A program made the position numbers and the translations under genes. A model generated the notes under the pieces. It searched no databases, was not told where the DNA came from, and saw only the letters and a program-made list of their open reading frames with translations. Shown here piece by piece: positions 26,398 through 35,380 of a stretch of DNA of 64,000 nucleotides. Source of the stretch: JBOGOC01 sp050747525 (GTDB taxonomy: Bacteria; Acidobacteriota; Polarisedimenticolia; JACPZX01; DASXTC01); the NCBI GenBank assembly GCA_050747525.1, contig JBOGOC010000002.1, forward strand, positions 1-64,000, written 5' to 3'. Numbering within the stretch: position 1 is the first letter of the stretch; each line of letters starts with the position of its first letter.

Positions 26398-28341
26398 ATG
26401 CTTGCCGCGACGTATCCCTTGCCTGACGCGCATTCCAGCGCGGGCCGCTCGCTCTGGGCATGCGGCGAGCCTCGCCCACGGCCGCGCCTTGTGGTGGCGT
26501 CGTGCCGGCGCGGCGACGAAGTCTTTCAGGCCGATCGAACCGCCATCGCCATCGCTCAGGCGCTCAACGAGATCGACCCGTGGCTGGCCGCCGCGGCGGT
26601 CGCATACAAGAAGGATGAGTCGTGGCAGCGGCACGGCTTCGCGCGGCTGGAGGACCACTGCCGCGAGGTGTTCGGATGCTCGGGGCGCTGGCTCCGCGAC
26701 ATGGCGGCTATGGGAGAGGCCATCGCGCAGGAGCCGGACCTCGAGAGGGCCCTCACGGGGGGCGACGGCGGCACGTCTCTGGGACGCTGCCGGGCCACGC
26801 TGATCGCCCGGGTGGCGACACGCGCGACCTTGAAGGAATGGATCGCGCTGGCGCGCGCGTGCAGCGTGGTCGAGCTGAAGCGGCGCATTCTCCAGGCACG
26901 CGAGGCAGGATCAGGGTCGCCGCTCGACGCGGATGATCCGCGCATCGTCCCGGAAGGCGAGCCCGATACCGAGGAGAGGTGCAGGGTGAAGCTTCCCGTC
27001 CCATTCCCGGTGGCGGTGGCCTTCGACGAGGGACTCGAGCTGTTCCGGGCGGTGGAGGGGACGGATGCCTCGGTGACGTCGTTCGTGGAAGCGCTGTCGG
27101 CCGAGCAGGTGGCGTCGGGAAGAGCGCAGACCGACTCAGTGGACCGGTCGAGCATGCAGAGCGGCGAGGGCCGGGCGTTGATCGAGCAGCGGCTGGCGTC
27201 ACGCACGCATCTGTGGTCGGCCCTGCCGCGGGCGGGGTCGGCCCTGGTCCGCATCGAAGAGCTCAGGCCCGCCACGACGGAGGGAACTTCGGAGCCGGTG
27301 CGACGGATTGAGGATCTGGTCGAGATCGAAGATCGTCTCGAGCGACATCTGGGCGAGCTTCTGCTGTCCATGAGCGAAGCGCAGGCCTGGTCACGGCTCG
27401 GATTCGCCGGCGCTGGCCACTACGCGGAGCAGCGACTCGGGGTGTCGCGCTCCTGGGCCGAGGACAGGCTGCGGGGGGCGCGGGCGTTGCGGCGCTACCC
27501 CAGGCTGCGCGACGCGTACGAAGCGCGCAGCATCGGCCTGGAAGCGCTGCTGAAAGTGGCGCGCCTGCTCGACCGCTCGGAAGATCCCGACGCGATCATC
27601 GAGGCCTGGGTGCGGCAGGCTTCCGAGTGCACGGTCAAGAGGCTGCGCGACGAGGCGCGCGAGCTTACCAGGCGGCGAGCAGGGGCTGACGCCGAGTGGG
27701 AGGCGCCGGCGAGGGATGCGCCGCTTTCCGATCGAGCCTGGTTCCGCTCGCTGCGCCGCAAGGCCGGGACGGCTCGTGAGCGGATTGAGAAGCTGGCCAA
27801 TCTGGCGCTGGTTCGCGCGGTGGCCGACACGACGCTGATGCTGTGCCTGCCGGACGATGTGGCGGACATGTTCCTTCAGTCGCTGGCCGCGGCTTCGTGC
27901 CGGACGTTTTCCACGGCCGGCGGAGTCACCCCTGCCTGGGCCGGACTGCTGGTCATGCTGGAGGACTTTGCCCGGACCTGGGACCATGACGAAAACGATC
28001 CCAGGAGACGGGTGTGCGTGAACGAGGCGTTCATCGCCTTCGGCTGGCGCTGCGCGGCGCCCGGTTGCACCTCCCGGTGCCGGCTCCAGGTTCACCACGT
28101 CGTCTATCGCTCGCGCGGCGGATCGGACGAGGCCGACAACCTCCTGGTGCTCTGCCTCTTTCACCACCTGCGGGGTGAGCACGGCGACTGGGCGGCATGC
28201 CGGGGGCGATCGCCGCTCGGAATCGTGTGGCGGCTGGGATCCAAGGATGCCGCGGCGTGCTATCGCAATGAGAGACTCTTCAGCCGTGCAACGCATCTCA
28301 GCTCGTGCACCATGGCCGGCGATCAGGTGTCCAACCTGTGA
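26398..28341 (+). CDS. HNH endonuclease with duplicated N-terminal domain
   Basis: A 647-residue protein. The ATG at 26398 is preferred because it sits at the predicted transcription start; an earlier in-frame ATG (26350) lies upstream of the promoter. The C-terminal HNH domain reads NEAFIAFGWRCAAPGCTSRC, LQVHHVVYRSRGGSDEADNL and LVLCLFHHLRGEHG, with the zinc cysteines, the HH catalytic pair and the final His intact. The N-terminal ~160 residues and a segment around 310-430 resemble each other (W-x-GFA ... EVFGCSGRWLRDMA versus LGVSRSWAEDRLRG; VELKRRIL versus KRLRDEA), so a helical module is duplicated. Such genes are often solitary and mobile-like. Role unknown: homing, defence or domesticated nuclease are all open. 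Confidence 0.82.
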   Translation: MLAATYPLPDAHSSAGRSLWACGEPRPRPRLVVASCRRGDEVFQADRTAIAIAQALNEIDPWLAAAAVAYKKDESWQRHGFARLEDHCREVFGCSGRWLRDMAAMGEAIAQEPDLERALTGGDGGTSLGRCRATLIARVATRATLKEWIALARACSVVELKRRILQAREAGSGSPLDADDPRIVPEGEPDTEERCRVKLPVPFPVAVAFDEGLELFRAVEGTDASVTSFVEALSAEQVASGRAQTDSVDRSSMQSGEGRALIEQRLASRTHLWSALPRAGSALVRIEELRPATTEGTSEPVRRIEDLVEIEDRLERHLGELLLSMSEAQAWSRLGFAGAGHYAEQRLGVSRSWAEDRLRGARALRRYPRLRDAYEARSIGLEALLKVARLLDRSEDPDAIIEAWVRQASECTVKRLRDEARELTRRRAGADAEWEAPARDAPLSDRAWFRSLRRKAGTARERIEKLANLALVRAVADTTLMLCLPDDVADMFLQSLAAASCRTFSTAGGVTPAWAGLLVMLEDFARTWDHDENDPRRRVCVNEAFIAFGWRCAAPGCTSRCRLQVHHVVYRSRGGSDEADNLLVLCLFHHLRGEHGDWAACRGRSPLGIVWRLGSKDAAACYRNERLFSRATHLSSCTMAGDQVSNL

Positions 28342-28360
28342 ATCTAGAGGAGGACACTCG

Positions 28361-28816
28361 ATGCGCAGGACCGCTGCATGTCTTCTGGTGCTGCCGGCGC
28401 TTGTGGCCCTGGCCACGGCTGCCGAGGCTTCCGACCCGTGCCCGCAGGCCGTCGCCTACGTGGATCTGGATCGGCAGGTCTGGTCGTTCCCCCTGATGCT
28501 GGCGGGTCGCCACAGGCAGATCCCCGTCTACGAGAGGGACTTCGCCGATCTCCCCGAGTGGGAGCCTTCGAGCGGTTCGGAGCCGCCGGTGTCTCTCGGC
28601 GAAGCCATCGGGATGGCCACGTCGGAGTTTCAGCGCACATTCGCTGACTTCGACCAGTGGAGATTCGATTCCGTTTCCCTGCAGAAATGGCGCGAGGACA
28701 CATGGGTCTACATGGCTCAATGGAGCCCCGTCGACCGATCGGAAATGGGGGGCATCTTTGTTCCCGTGCTGATGTCGGGGCGAGTGATACCGCTGGACCG
28801 GACGGAGAAGAAGTAG
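28361..28816 (+). CDS. Secreted hypothetical protein
   Basis: A 151-residue protein whose ATG follows AGAGGAGGA. A signal peptide (MRRTAACLLVLPALVALATA) precedes a mature domain with Trp/Tyr-rich strands (VAYVDLDRQVWSFPLMLAGR, QIPVYERDFADLPEWEP, WREDTWVYMAQWSP, GIFVPVLMSGRVIPLDR). One cysteine remains after processing (SDPCPQA). I do not recognise the family. It lies 19 bp after the HNH gene and may be co-transcribed with it, but nothing links them functionally. It converges on the DUF4287 gene with a 9-bp gap. Confidence 0.65.
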   Translation: MRRTAACLLVLPALVALATAAEASDPCPQAVAYVDLDRQVWSFPLMLAGRHRQIPVYERDFADLPEWEPSSGSEPPVSLGEAIGMATSEFQRTFADFDQWRFDSVSLQKWREDTWVYMAQWSPVDRSEMGGIFVPVLMSGRVIPLDRTEKK

Positions 28817-28825
28817 ACCTCGAGG

Positions 28826-29389
28826 TCACGCCTTCTCGTAGGCCTGGCGCAACCAGCCGATCAGCTCCACGTCGATGGCTTCGGGTTTCTCGACCCGCAC
28901 CCGGTGTGTGACCATCGCGTTGAACGAGCCGGAGGCTTCCAGGCGTCCCGCGGGTGCGACTCCCTTGAGGTTGATGCCGACGTCCAGGCGGGTCTTCGTG
29001 CTGGGCTGCACCAGGGCGAACTGCTTCGATCGGCGCACCGACACGTAGCCCTTCTTGGGTGAGAGCTCCACGTCGGGGCCGAATCCACACACGGCCTCGG
29101 CCAGCTTGTCGTACCAGGGGCGCAGAGCGGCCTTGTCCCCGGCATACTGCGCCTCCACCAGATCGTCGCCCTGCGCCGCTCCCTCGCTGAGGACGCCGCC
29201 GGCGGAGTGCGCGATCAGATTGGCGTAGCCGTGCCCCAGGCCATGCTTTTCCTTGAGCGTCTTGACGATCTCGCCGTGCTTGAGCGGGCCAAGCCCCTTG
29301 ACCAGCGCGACCCACGCGGCCAGCGGCTTACCCGTCTTCTCTTCCAGATTCTTCACCATCGTGGCCGTCGCCTGATCCATCTTGTCCGC
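28826..29389 (-). CDS. DUF4287/DUF5655-domain protein
   Basis: A 187-residue cytoplasmic protein. The GTG at 29389 is chosen because it follows GGGAGG and gives the usual family N-terminus MADKMDQATATMVKNLEEKT. The first domain (KTGKPLAAWVALVKGLGPLK, HGEIVKTLKEKHGLGHGYAN) is DUF4287. The second (DKLAEAVCGFGPDVELSPKK, YVSVRRSKQFALVQPSTKTR, LDVGINLKG) is DUF5655, a YdhG-like domain of unknown function. This two-domain order is common in bacteria. No catalytic residues are established for either. Confidence 0.85.
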   Translation of the reverse strand, partial: ADKMDQATATMVKNLEEKTGKPLAAWVALVKGLGPLKHGEIVKTLKEKHGLGHGYANLIAHSAGGVLSEGAAQGDDLVEAQYAGDKAALRPWYDKLAEAVCGFGPDVELSPKKGYVSVRRSKQFALVQPSTKTRLDVGINLKGVAPAGRLEASGSFNAMVTHRVRVEKPEAIDVELIGWLRQAYEKA

Positions 29390-29467
29390 CACTTCATCCC
29401 TCCCTTTGATTCGTAGAGCCACACGGACACACTTAAACATCCGAAAGCGAGTCTTGAGGGAGACAGG

Positions 29468-31084
29468 TCACCTGGGGCGCAGGTCGAAGTCCACGATGAC
29501 CGTCAGCATCACCGGCACCGGGCCGCCCGACCGGGTCGCCGGGCGATAGCGCCACTGGGAGACCGCCTGGATGGCCGAGAGGGCGAGCTCGATGCGGTTG
29601 AGTTTCAGGACACGCATGTTTCCGGGCACCCCCTGCCTGTCGACCGCCATCTCCAGGATGACCTTCCCCTCGATGCGGAGCTGGCGCAGCTCCTGGGGGT
29701 AGTACGGCTTGACGAACACCACGCGTTCCGGGGGCTCGAATCCTTCGTCCATCAGCACCGGTGGGTCCGCGGGAGGGAGCTCATCGAGCCGCTTGACGGC
29801 CCCGGCCGCGAACGGGACCAGCACGGTGCTGGATGCCGACGGTTCGATCGGCACGTCGTCCGGCGTCAGGTTCGCGCGCAGCATGAGGGTGAGCCACCTC
29901 AGGCACTCCGACTGCCCGGGGGTTTTGATGGTCCGGACGGATGCCGGGCGGCCGCTGGTCTGGTACGTGACCTCGGCCATCCACACCACGGCCTGCTCGG
30001 GAGCCAGACAGCCGCTTCTCTCGATCACCGCCTGCGCAAAACCGGCGGGAAGATCTCCCAGCGTGCGGGGAAGATCGGTCGGCATGCCGGCACCAAGGGG
30101 ATAAACCGGCATCCGATACCTCCCCCGGTCCCCCCATCGCCGGCGGGCCGCCTTGCGCTCCTTCCCCGCGAGGTGGATCTCCACCGACTCCTGCGCTCCC
30201 CACACATCCAGAAAGCACGTCCCCGGTTGGCTCAGCACTTCGAGCCATTCCTCGCGGATGTCCGGCTCTTTTCCCCCCATCCGCCGGAGCAGCTCGCGTG
30301 CGAAACCTTCTTCCGGCCCGACGGCATCGCTGCCGGGAGCGGGCGGCTCGAGAGCGGACAGCACCTCGGGCGTCAGGACCTCCTTCTTCTTCCCCGCCAT
30401 CAGGATCAGCCTCGCCGCGGTGTGCTTCCGGATCTCGGCCGCGTCACCACGGAGAGCTTCGGCCAACAGCGGCGCGGGTGGAGTGTCCTTGCCGGACAGC
30501 AGGTGGAGCGCGGAGGACCAGACACTCTCCCTCCCCTGCTCGATCGCCTGCCGGGCGACCTGCTCCACGGCCGGACGATCCCCGCGTGTCGCGAGAGACA
30601 GGACGCGAAAGGAAGCGCCGGGAGAAAGGCGCTTCTCATGCTCCAGGTACAGTGGGATCGACTCCGCACCGCGAAACCGGGCCTGAAGGAGGAGTGCCGG
30701 CTCGTGAAGGTTGCCGCCGAACCGCTCCGCGCAGGCGACGATCGCATCCCGCGAGCCGGCGTCGTCCAAGGATGACGCGGTCCTCATCAGCTCCCGTGCC
30801 ACGGACGCGTCAGTCTCGCTCTCCAGCGCGCGCATCACCGCGCCGGTTGCTTCCTGCAGGTTGATGACGTGCACCACGCGCGCCGCGACGCCGCGCACGA
30901 CGGGATCGGGGTGAGCCAGCCCCGCCGAAAGCTCCTCCATCGCACGCGGCTTCTCCGCTCCTTCGAGAAGCCTGGCCAGTGACCAGATGACGGTCGTCCG
31001 CTCGTTCGCGTCGGCGCCCGCGTCCGGAGCCGGCAGCAGGCACATCACGCACATGAGGACGGACACGATCACGACGCGACGCAT
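29468..31084 (-). CDS. Secreted HEAT-like repeat protein with TonB C-terminal domain
   Basis: A 538-residue protein starting at the ATG (31084) of a signal-type N-terminus (MRRVVIVSVLMCVMCLLPAP); upstream in-frame ATGs have no signal and invade the neighbouring promoter. Residues about 35-300 are helical HEAT-like repeats (LAHPDPVVRGVAARVVHVIN, DASVARELMRTASSLDDAGS, GDAAEIRKHTAARLILMAGK). The C-terminal ~90 residues are a TonB domain (ERVVFVKPYYPQELRQLRIE, VILEMAVDRQGVPGNMRVLK, ALSAIQAVSQWRYRPATRSG). TonB proteins normally join a membrane anchor to the TonB domain through a proline-rich linker, so a HEAT solenoid in between is unusual. It is divergent from dps across about 50 bp. A scaffold or force-transducing role in the periplasm is inferred. 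Confidence 0.75.
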   Translation of the reverse strand: MRRVVIVSVLMCVMCLLPAPDAGADANERTTVIWSLARLLEGAEKPRAMEELSAGLAHPDPVVRGVAARVVHVINLQEATGAVMRALESETDASVARELMRTASSLDDAGSRDAIVACAERFGGNLHEPALLLQARFRGAESIPLYLEHEKRLSPGASFRVLSLATRGDRPAVEQVARQAIEQGRESVWSSALHLLSGKDTPPAPLLAEALRGDAAEIRKHTAARLILMAGKKKEVLTPEVLSALEPPAPGSDAVGPEEGFARELLRRMGGKEPDIREEWLEVLSQPGTCFLDVWGAQESVEIHLAGKERKAARRRWGDRGRYRMPVYPLGAGMPTDLPRTLGDLPAGFAQAVIERSGCLAPEQAVVWMAEVTYQTSGRPASVRTIKTPGQSECLRWLTLMLRANLTPDDVPIEPSASSTVLVPFAAGAVKRLDELPPADPPVLMDEGFEPPERVVFVKPYYPQELRQLRIEGKVILEMAVDRQGVPGNMRVLKLNRIELALSAIQAVSQWRYRPATRSGGPVPVMLTVIVDFDLRPR

Positions 31085-31136
31085 CGGCGCTACACTAACA
31101 CCTTCATCTTCAACCACGAACCTCGAAGGAGCCTGC

Positions 31137-31673
31137 ATGGCCACCACCCCGCGCACTCTGCAGAAGTTCGAAGCCATCGAGGACAACCCGATCGGGCTCG
31201 ACCGCCAGGCGCTCACCAGCATCGTCCAGGCGCTCAACAAGGACCTGGCCACCGCGTACACCCTCTACCACCAGTACAAGAAGCATCACTGGCTGGTCAT
31301 CGGGCCGCAGTTCCGTGACCTGCACCTCTTCCTGGACGACCAGGCCGCAGGCGCGCTCAAAACATCAGACATGCTGGCCGAGCGCATCACGGCGCTGGGC
31401 GGCGTGCCCCTGTCCTCGCCCGCCAACCAGCAGAAGGAGGCCTCCTTCACCTTCGAGGAGGAGGGCCATTTCGACATCCGCTCCAGCCTGCAGCGCGACC
31501 TGCAGGCCGAACGGGCCCTCATCACCGACCTGCGCCAGCACGCCGCCCAAGCCGACCGGGCGGGGGACGTGGGGACGGGACACCTGCTGCGAGAGAGGCT
31601 GCTGGAGCACGAGAACCAGGCGCACCATCTGGATCACTTCCTCGGGAAGGACACCCTCGACCGTTTTGACTGA
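31137..31673 (+). CDS. dps: Dps-family ferritin-like protein
   Basis: A 178-residue Dps/ferritin-like protein. Dps dodecamers oxidise and store iron and shield DNA during starvation and oxidative stress. The signature helices are present: LATAYTLYHQYKKHHWLVIG, PQFRDLHLFLDDQAAGALKT and SDMLAERITALGGVPLSSPA. They include the inter-subunit ferroxidase His of KKHHWLV and the D-x-x-AER motif. The N-terminal extension is short and only mildly basic, so strong DNA binding is not assured. The ATG at 31137 follows GAAGGAG. A -10-like TACACT lies at 31091-31096, but no clear -35 was found. Confidence 0.92.
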   Translation: MATTPRTLQKFEAIEDNPIGLDRQALTSIVQALNKDLATAYTLYHQYKKHHWLVIGPQFRDLHLFLDDQAAGALKTSDMLAERITALGGVPLSSPANQQKEASFTFEEEGHFDIRSSLQRDLQAERALITDLRQHAAQADRAGDVGTGHLLRERLLEHENQAHHLDHFLGKDTLDRFD

Positions 31674-31717
31674 TCCCGTTGGCTCGACTATGCTTCCGCC
31701 CTGGCAGGAGGGATGAG

Positions 31718-33214
31718 GTGCACGTGCGAACCCTGCGTCTGATTCTCGCCGTGGCGGTCGTGTCGTGCGCGGCGGCCCTGTGGGGCTTTTCCGCCCGCGC
31801 CGCCACTCCGGCGACGCCACGCCCGCTCGGCCCGTCGCTGGCCGCCATTCTCAAGACGCCCGATCTGGCCCGCTCCCAGGTGGGGATGCGTGTCGTGGAA
31901 GCCGACACCGGGCGGGTCCTTTTCGACCACAACGCGGAAATGCCGCTCAAGCCGGCCTCCAACATGAAGGTGATGACCTCGGCCGCGGCCCTGTCGCTCC
32001 TGCGGCCCGAATACGTCTTCAACACCCTCTTCATGGCCTCCTCCCGGCCGGTGAACGGCGTCCTGGCGGGCGACCTCTACATCAAGGGATACGGCTCGCC
32101 GGCGCTGTCAGGCGAGCAGTGGTGGCTGATGGCCCGCGAGATGAAGGCCCGCGGCATCGATCGCGTCGAAGGGGACCTGGTGGGAGACGACTCCTATTTC
32201 GATGGGCTGGACCGACCGCAGGGATGGCCCTCGCACACCGAGGATGCCTTCTACAACGCCCCCGTTTCCGCGCTCTCGGCCGACTACAACGCCGTCACCA
32301 TCGTGGTGCGCCCCGGCCGGATGGGGGGCACACCCGAGGTGGTGCTCACTCCCTTCGCCTCCTTCTTCAAGGTGGCCAACCGGGCGGTGACGACGGCGTC
32401 GCGCTCCAACCTGCGCGTGGGGCGGCAGTTCGACGGGACGCAGAACGTGATCGTGGTGGACGGCCAGATCTCCGCCCGCTCGGCCCCCAGCATCTCTTAC
32501 AGGGCTGTGGAGCAGCCCACCTTCTACGCGCTGTCGGCGTTTCGCGAGGCCGCCTCCAAGGAAGGGATCGTCATCAACGGCGTCAGCCGCCGCGGCAGCA
32601 TCCCCCAGGGGGCCCTGCGCCTCTACGAGCACGAGTCGAGGCCGCTCACCGACCTGGTCCGCACGATGAACAAGCTCAGCAACAACTACATGGCGGAGAG
32701 CTTTCTCAAGACGCTCGGGGCGGAGACGGCCGGCGTGCCGGGGAGCGTCGAGAAAGGCGCGGCAGCCGTGACGTCGTTTCTCGAGGGGCTGGGAGTCGAT
32801 ACGCGCAACCTGGTGCTGGCGGACGGATCGGGGCTCTCGCACGCGGACCGGCTGACGGCCGCGTCGCTCACAGCAGTCCTGCTGGCGATGTACCGGGACT
32901 TCGAATCCTCGTTCGAGTTCATCACCTCGCTTCCCATCGGCGGCGTGGACGGCACGCTGGATCGCCGCATGGTGGGGGGCCCTGCGCAGCGCCGCATCCG
33001 GGCCAAGACCGGCCATCTCAACGGTGTGTCGTCCCTGTCGGGATATGCCTTCACCAACCAGGGGCGGGCCCTGGCTTTCTCGATTCTCGTGAATGCCGGG
33101 CGCGACTCGGATGTCTGGAAGGTGCGGCGGGGGATCGACCAGCTCTGCTCGGCCATGGTGGCGGCCGATCTGCCCGATCTCGACGGTTCCACGCCCACCC
33201 GCGCGGGAAGGTAG
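31718..33214 (+). CDS. dacB: D-alanyl-D-alanine carboxypeptidase/endopeptidase, PBP4 type
   Basis: A 498-residue class C low-molecular-weight penicillin-binding protein that trims or cleaves peptidoglycan cross-links in the periplasm. GTG 31718 is chosen because AGGAGG lies six bases upstream and it opens a signal peptide (VHVRTLRLILAVAVVSCAAA). All three serine-penicillin-recognising motifs are intact: S-x-x-K at Ser81-Lys84 (SNMK), S-x-N at Ser321-Asn323 (SNN), and K-T-G at Lys430. The large insert between the first two motifs is the PBP4-specific domain. The previous gene (dps) ends 44 bp upstream. Confidence 0.93.
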   Translation: MHVRTLRLILAVAVVSCAAALWGFSARAATPATPRPLGPSLAAILKTPDLARSQVGMRVVEADTGRVLFDHNAEMPLKPASNMKVMTSAAALSLLRPEYVFNTLFMASSRPVNGVLAGDLYIKGYGSPALSGEQWWLMAREMKARGIDRVEGDLVGDDSYFDGLDRPQGWPSHTEDAFYNAPVSALSADYNAVTIVVRPGRMGGTPEVVLTPFASFFKVANRAVTTASRSNLRVGRQFDGTQNVIVVDGQISARSAPSISYRAVEQPTFYALSAFREAASKEGIVINGVSRRGSIPQGALRLYEHESRPLTDLVRTMNKLSNNYMAESFLKTLGAETAGVPGSVEKGAAAVTSFLEGLGVDTRNLVLADGSGLSHADRLTAASLTAVLLAMYRDFESSFEFITSLPIGGVDGTLDRRMVGGPAQRRIRAKTGHLNGVSSLSGYAFTNQGRALAFSILVNAGRDSDVWKVRRGIDQLCSAMVAADLPDLDGSTPTRAGR

Positions 33215-33276
33215 GTCCAGTTCTTCGGCCCGTTCCGTTTGCCCCCGGCCTTCCGGCTCCACATATTGCCCGTGTC

Positions 33277-33737
33277 ATGCCCACGACCAACGACCGACAC
33301 GTGCGGCTCAAGGGACATCAGGTCGCGTTTCAAACCAATGTCGCCTCGAGCGGGCGGTACCGCTGCCTGGTGATGATGCTCGACCCGTTCGACGAGCGTC
33401 ATGGCCTGCGGGTGTTCAAGGGTTACGGCACGGCGCCAATGTCGGCGGAAAACGAGGCCCTCTCCAACGCCCTTCAGTACCTCGACCTGCCGGGGACCTC
33501 GGCTCCCCTGGCCGCGCTGGACCGACTCAGCGTCAGCGTGCTGGGCCGGCGCGTGGACATCTTCTGCGACCAGATCGGCCCCGGCCGCTTCCAGGCCTTC
33601 CCTTCCTCCGTGGTGCGCAGGGGTACACGGTCATCATGCGCTTCCACCTGGACGAAGCGGTGACCGGGCAGACCCCGGCCCAGGCCATGACCCGCTGCAT
33701 CACCCGCCTCGAGGAACACTTCTCCGAGCAGAGCTAG
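33277..33737 (+). pseudogene. Hypothetical protein gene with a single-base frameshift
   Basis: The start reads MPTTNDRHVRLKGHQVAFQT and coding sense runs to QIGPGRFQAFPSSVVRRG. At the G run 33620-33623 the frame drifts into TRSSCASTWTKR and a stop at 33661-33663. Moving to the neighbouring frame continues naturally as YTVIMRFHLDEAVTGQTPAQ through to EEHFSEQS at 33737. One extra G would give a 153-residue protein. It could be a sequencing indel, recent decay or programmed slippage. The family is not recognised; the N-terminus suggests a small soluble domain. Confidence 0.6.
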
Positions 33738-33817
33738 GCCGCAGCACAACCCCTTGAAATGGCGTAGAATGTCGGCCTCTTGGACATTCCCGGAAACCCT
33801 CTCCTGTCGAGGTGCAC

Positions 33818-35380
33818 ATGAAATCCCATCCCCGCCTTGCGGCTGCGGCCCTGTCGGCCGCCGTCGTGCTGGGCCTTCTTCCCGGCCTCCAGGCACCGGC
33901 CTCCGCTCAGGACCTGCCGAGCATGGAGAACAAGGTGACGGTTCACACCCTGCCCAACGGGTGGACCTTCATCATCTACGAGAGGCCGGTAGCCCCGGTC
34001 TTCTCTTTCGCCACCTACGTCAACGTCGGCTCCGCGCAGGAAGTGCCCGGGATCACGGGCATGGCCCACATGTTCGAGCACATGGCCTTCAAGGGGACGC
34101 CGGGGATCGGCACCAACGACTACGCAGGCGAGAAGGTCGCGCTCGAGAAGGTGGACGCCGCCTGGCACGCCTACGACACGGAGAGGCGCAAGCCCAAGGC
34201 CGACCCCGAGAAGGTGAAGGCCCTGGAGAAGGCCTGGAAGGACGCGCAGGAGGCCGCCGACAAGTTCATCGTGAAGAACGAATTCGGCGAGATCATCGAC
34301 CGCGAGGGAGGGGTGGGGCTCAACGCGGGAACCAGCGCCGATGCCACCGTGTACTTCTATTCGCTGCCGTCCAACAAGACCGAACTGTTCGCGTACCTGG
34401 AGTCCGAGCGTTTCCTGAAGCCCGTCTTCCGCGAGTTCTACAAAGAGCGCGACGTGGTCAAGGAAGAGCGCCGGCTGCGCACCGAGAGCCAGCCCTTCGG
34501 GCGCCTCATCGAGCAGTTCCTGGCCACTGCCTACATCGCGCATCCGTTCGGTCAGCCGACCGTGGGGCACATGAGCGACCTGGATTCGTTCTCGCGCGAG
34601 GACGCGGAGCAGTTCTACAAGACCCACTACGTCCCCTCCAACATGGTCACGTCGATCGTGGGGGACGTGAAGGCGGCCGAGATCATTCCCATGCTCGAGA
34701 AGTACTTCGGGCGCGTTCCCAAGGGTGACCCGCCCCCGCCCGTGCGCACCGTCGAGCCGCCGCAGACGTCCGAGCGGACCGTGCGGCTTCCCGATCCGTC
34801 GCAGCCCATCTACTCGGAGGGGTACCACAAGGGATCGGCCACCGATCCGGACGAGCCGGTGTTCGACGCCATCACCGACGTGCTGAGCAACGGCCGCACC
34901 TCGCGGCTCTACCGGAGCCTGGTGCGCGACAAGCAGATCGCCGTGGTGGCGCAGGCCCTGGGGGGCTTCCCGGGCAACCGTTACCCCGGCATGTTCATCG
35001 TCTTCGCGGTCCCCTCCCCCGGGCACACCAACGAAGAGGTGCGCGACGCCATCCGGACCGAGCTGGATCGGCTCAAGACGGAGGACATCTCCGACGAAGA
35101 GCTGGCCATGGTGAAGAGCCGTACCAAGGCCGCCCTCATCCGAGGGCTGGACAACAACACGGGACTGGCCGAGAACCTGGCCACCTACCAGACCCTCTTC
35201 GGGGACTGGCGCGAGATGTTCCGGACCGTCGAGAAGATCGAAAAAGTCACCAAGGCCGACATCCGGCGCGTGGCCGCGAAGACCTTCGTGGACACCAACC
35301 GCACGGTCGGCATGCTCGAGACGCAGCCCGCCGCCAAAGCCTCGGCGCCCGCGGCTCGCTCGCAGGAGGTTTCGCGATGA
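33818..35380 (+). CDS. Secreted M16 zinc peptidase, catalytic subunit
   Basis: A 520-residue protein with a signal peptide (MKSHPRLAAAALSAAVVLGL...ASAQ). The ATG at 33818 has GAGG five bases upstream. The inverted zinc motif H-x-x-E-H is at His84, Glu87, His88 (AHMFEHMAFKG), with the second Glu ligand in the KEERRL segment near 216. A coiled insertion (EKVDAAWHAYDTERRKPKAD) sits after the active-site helix. The second M16 domain (HKGSATDPDEPVFDAITDVL, GLDNNTGLAENLATYQTLFG) completes the clam shell. The next gene overlaps by ATGA and encodes a partner lacking the zinc motif, the usual heterodimer arrangement. It probably degrades peptides in the periplasm. Confidence 0.92.
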   Translation: MKSHPRLAAAALSAAVVLGLLPGLQAPASAQDLPSMENKVTVHTLPNGWTFIIYERPVAPVFSFATYVNVGSAQEVPGITGMAHMFEHMAFKGTPGIGTNDYAGEKVALEKVDAAWHAYDTERRKPKADPEKVKALEKAWKDAQEAADKFIVKNEFGEIIDREGGVGLNAGTSADATVYFYSLPSNKTELFAYLESERFLKPVFREFYKERDVVKEERRLRTESQPFGRLIEQFLATAYIAHPFGQPTVGHMSDLDSFSREDAEQFYKTHYVPSNMVTSIVGDVKAAEIIPMLEKYFGRVPKGDPPPPVRTVEPPQTSERTVRLPDPSQPIYSEGYHKGSATDPDEPVFDAITDVLSNGRTSRLYRSLVRDKQIAVVAQALGGFPGNRYPGMFIVFAVPSPGHTNEEVRDAIRTELDRLKTEDISDEELAMVKSRTKAALIRGLDNNTGLAENLATYQTLFGDWREMFRTVEKIEKVTKADIRRVAAKTFVDTNRTVGMLETQPAAKASAPAARSQEVSR

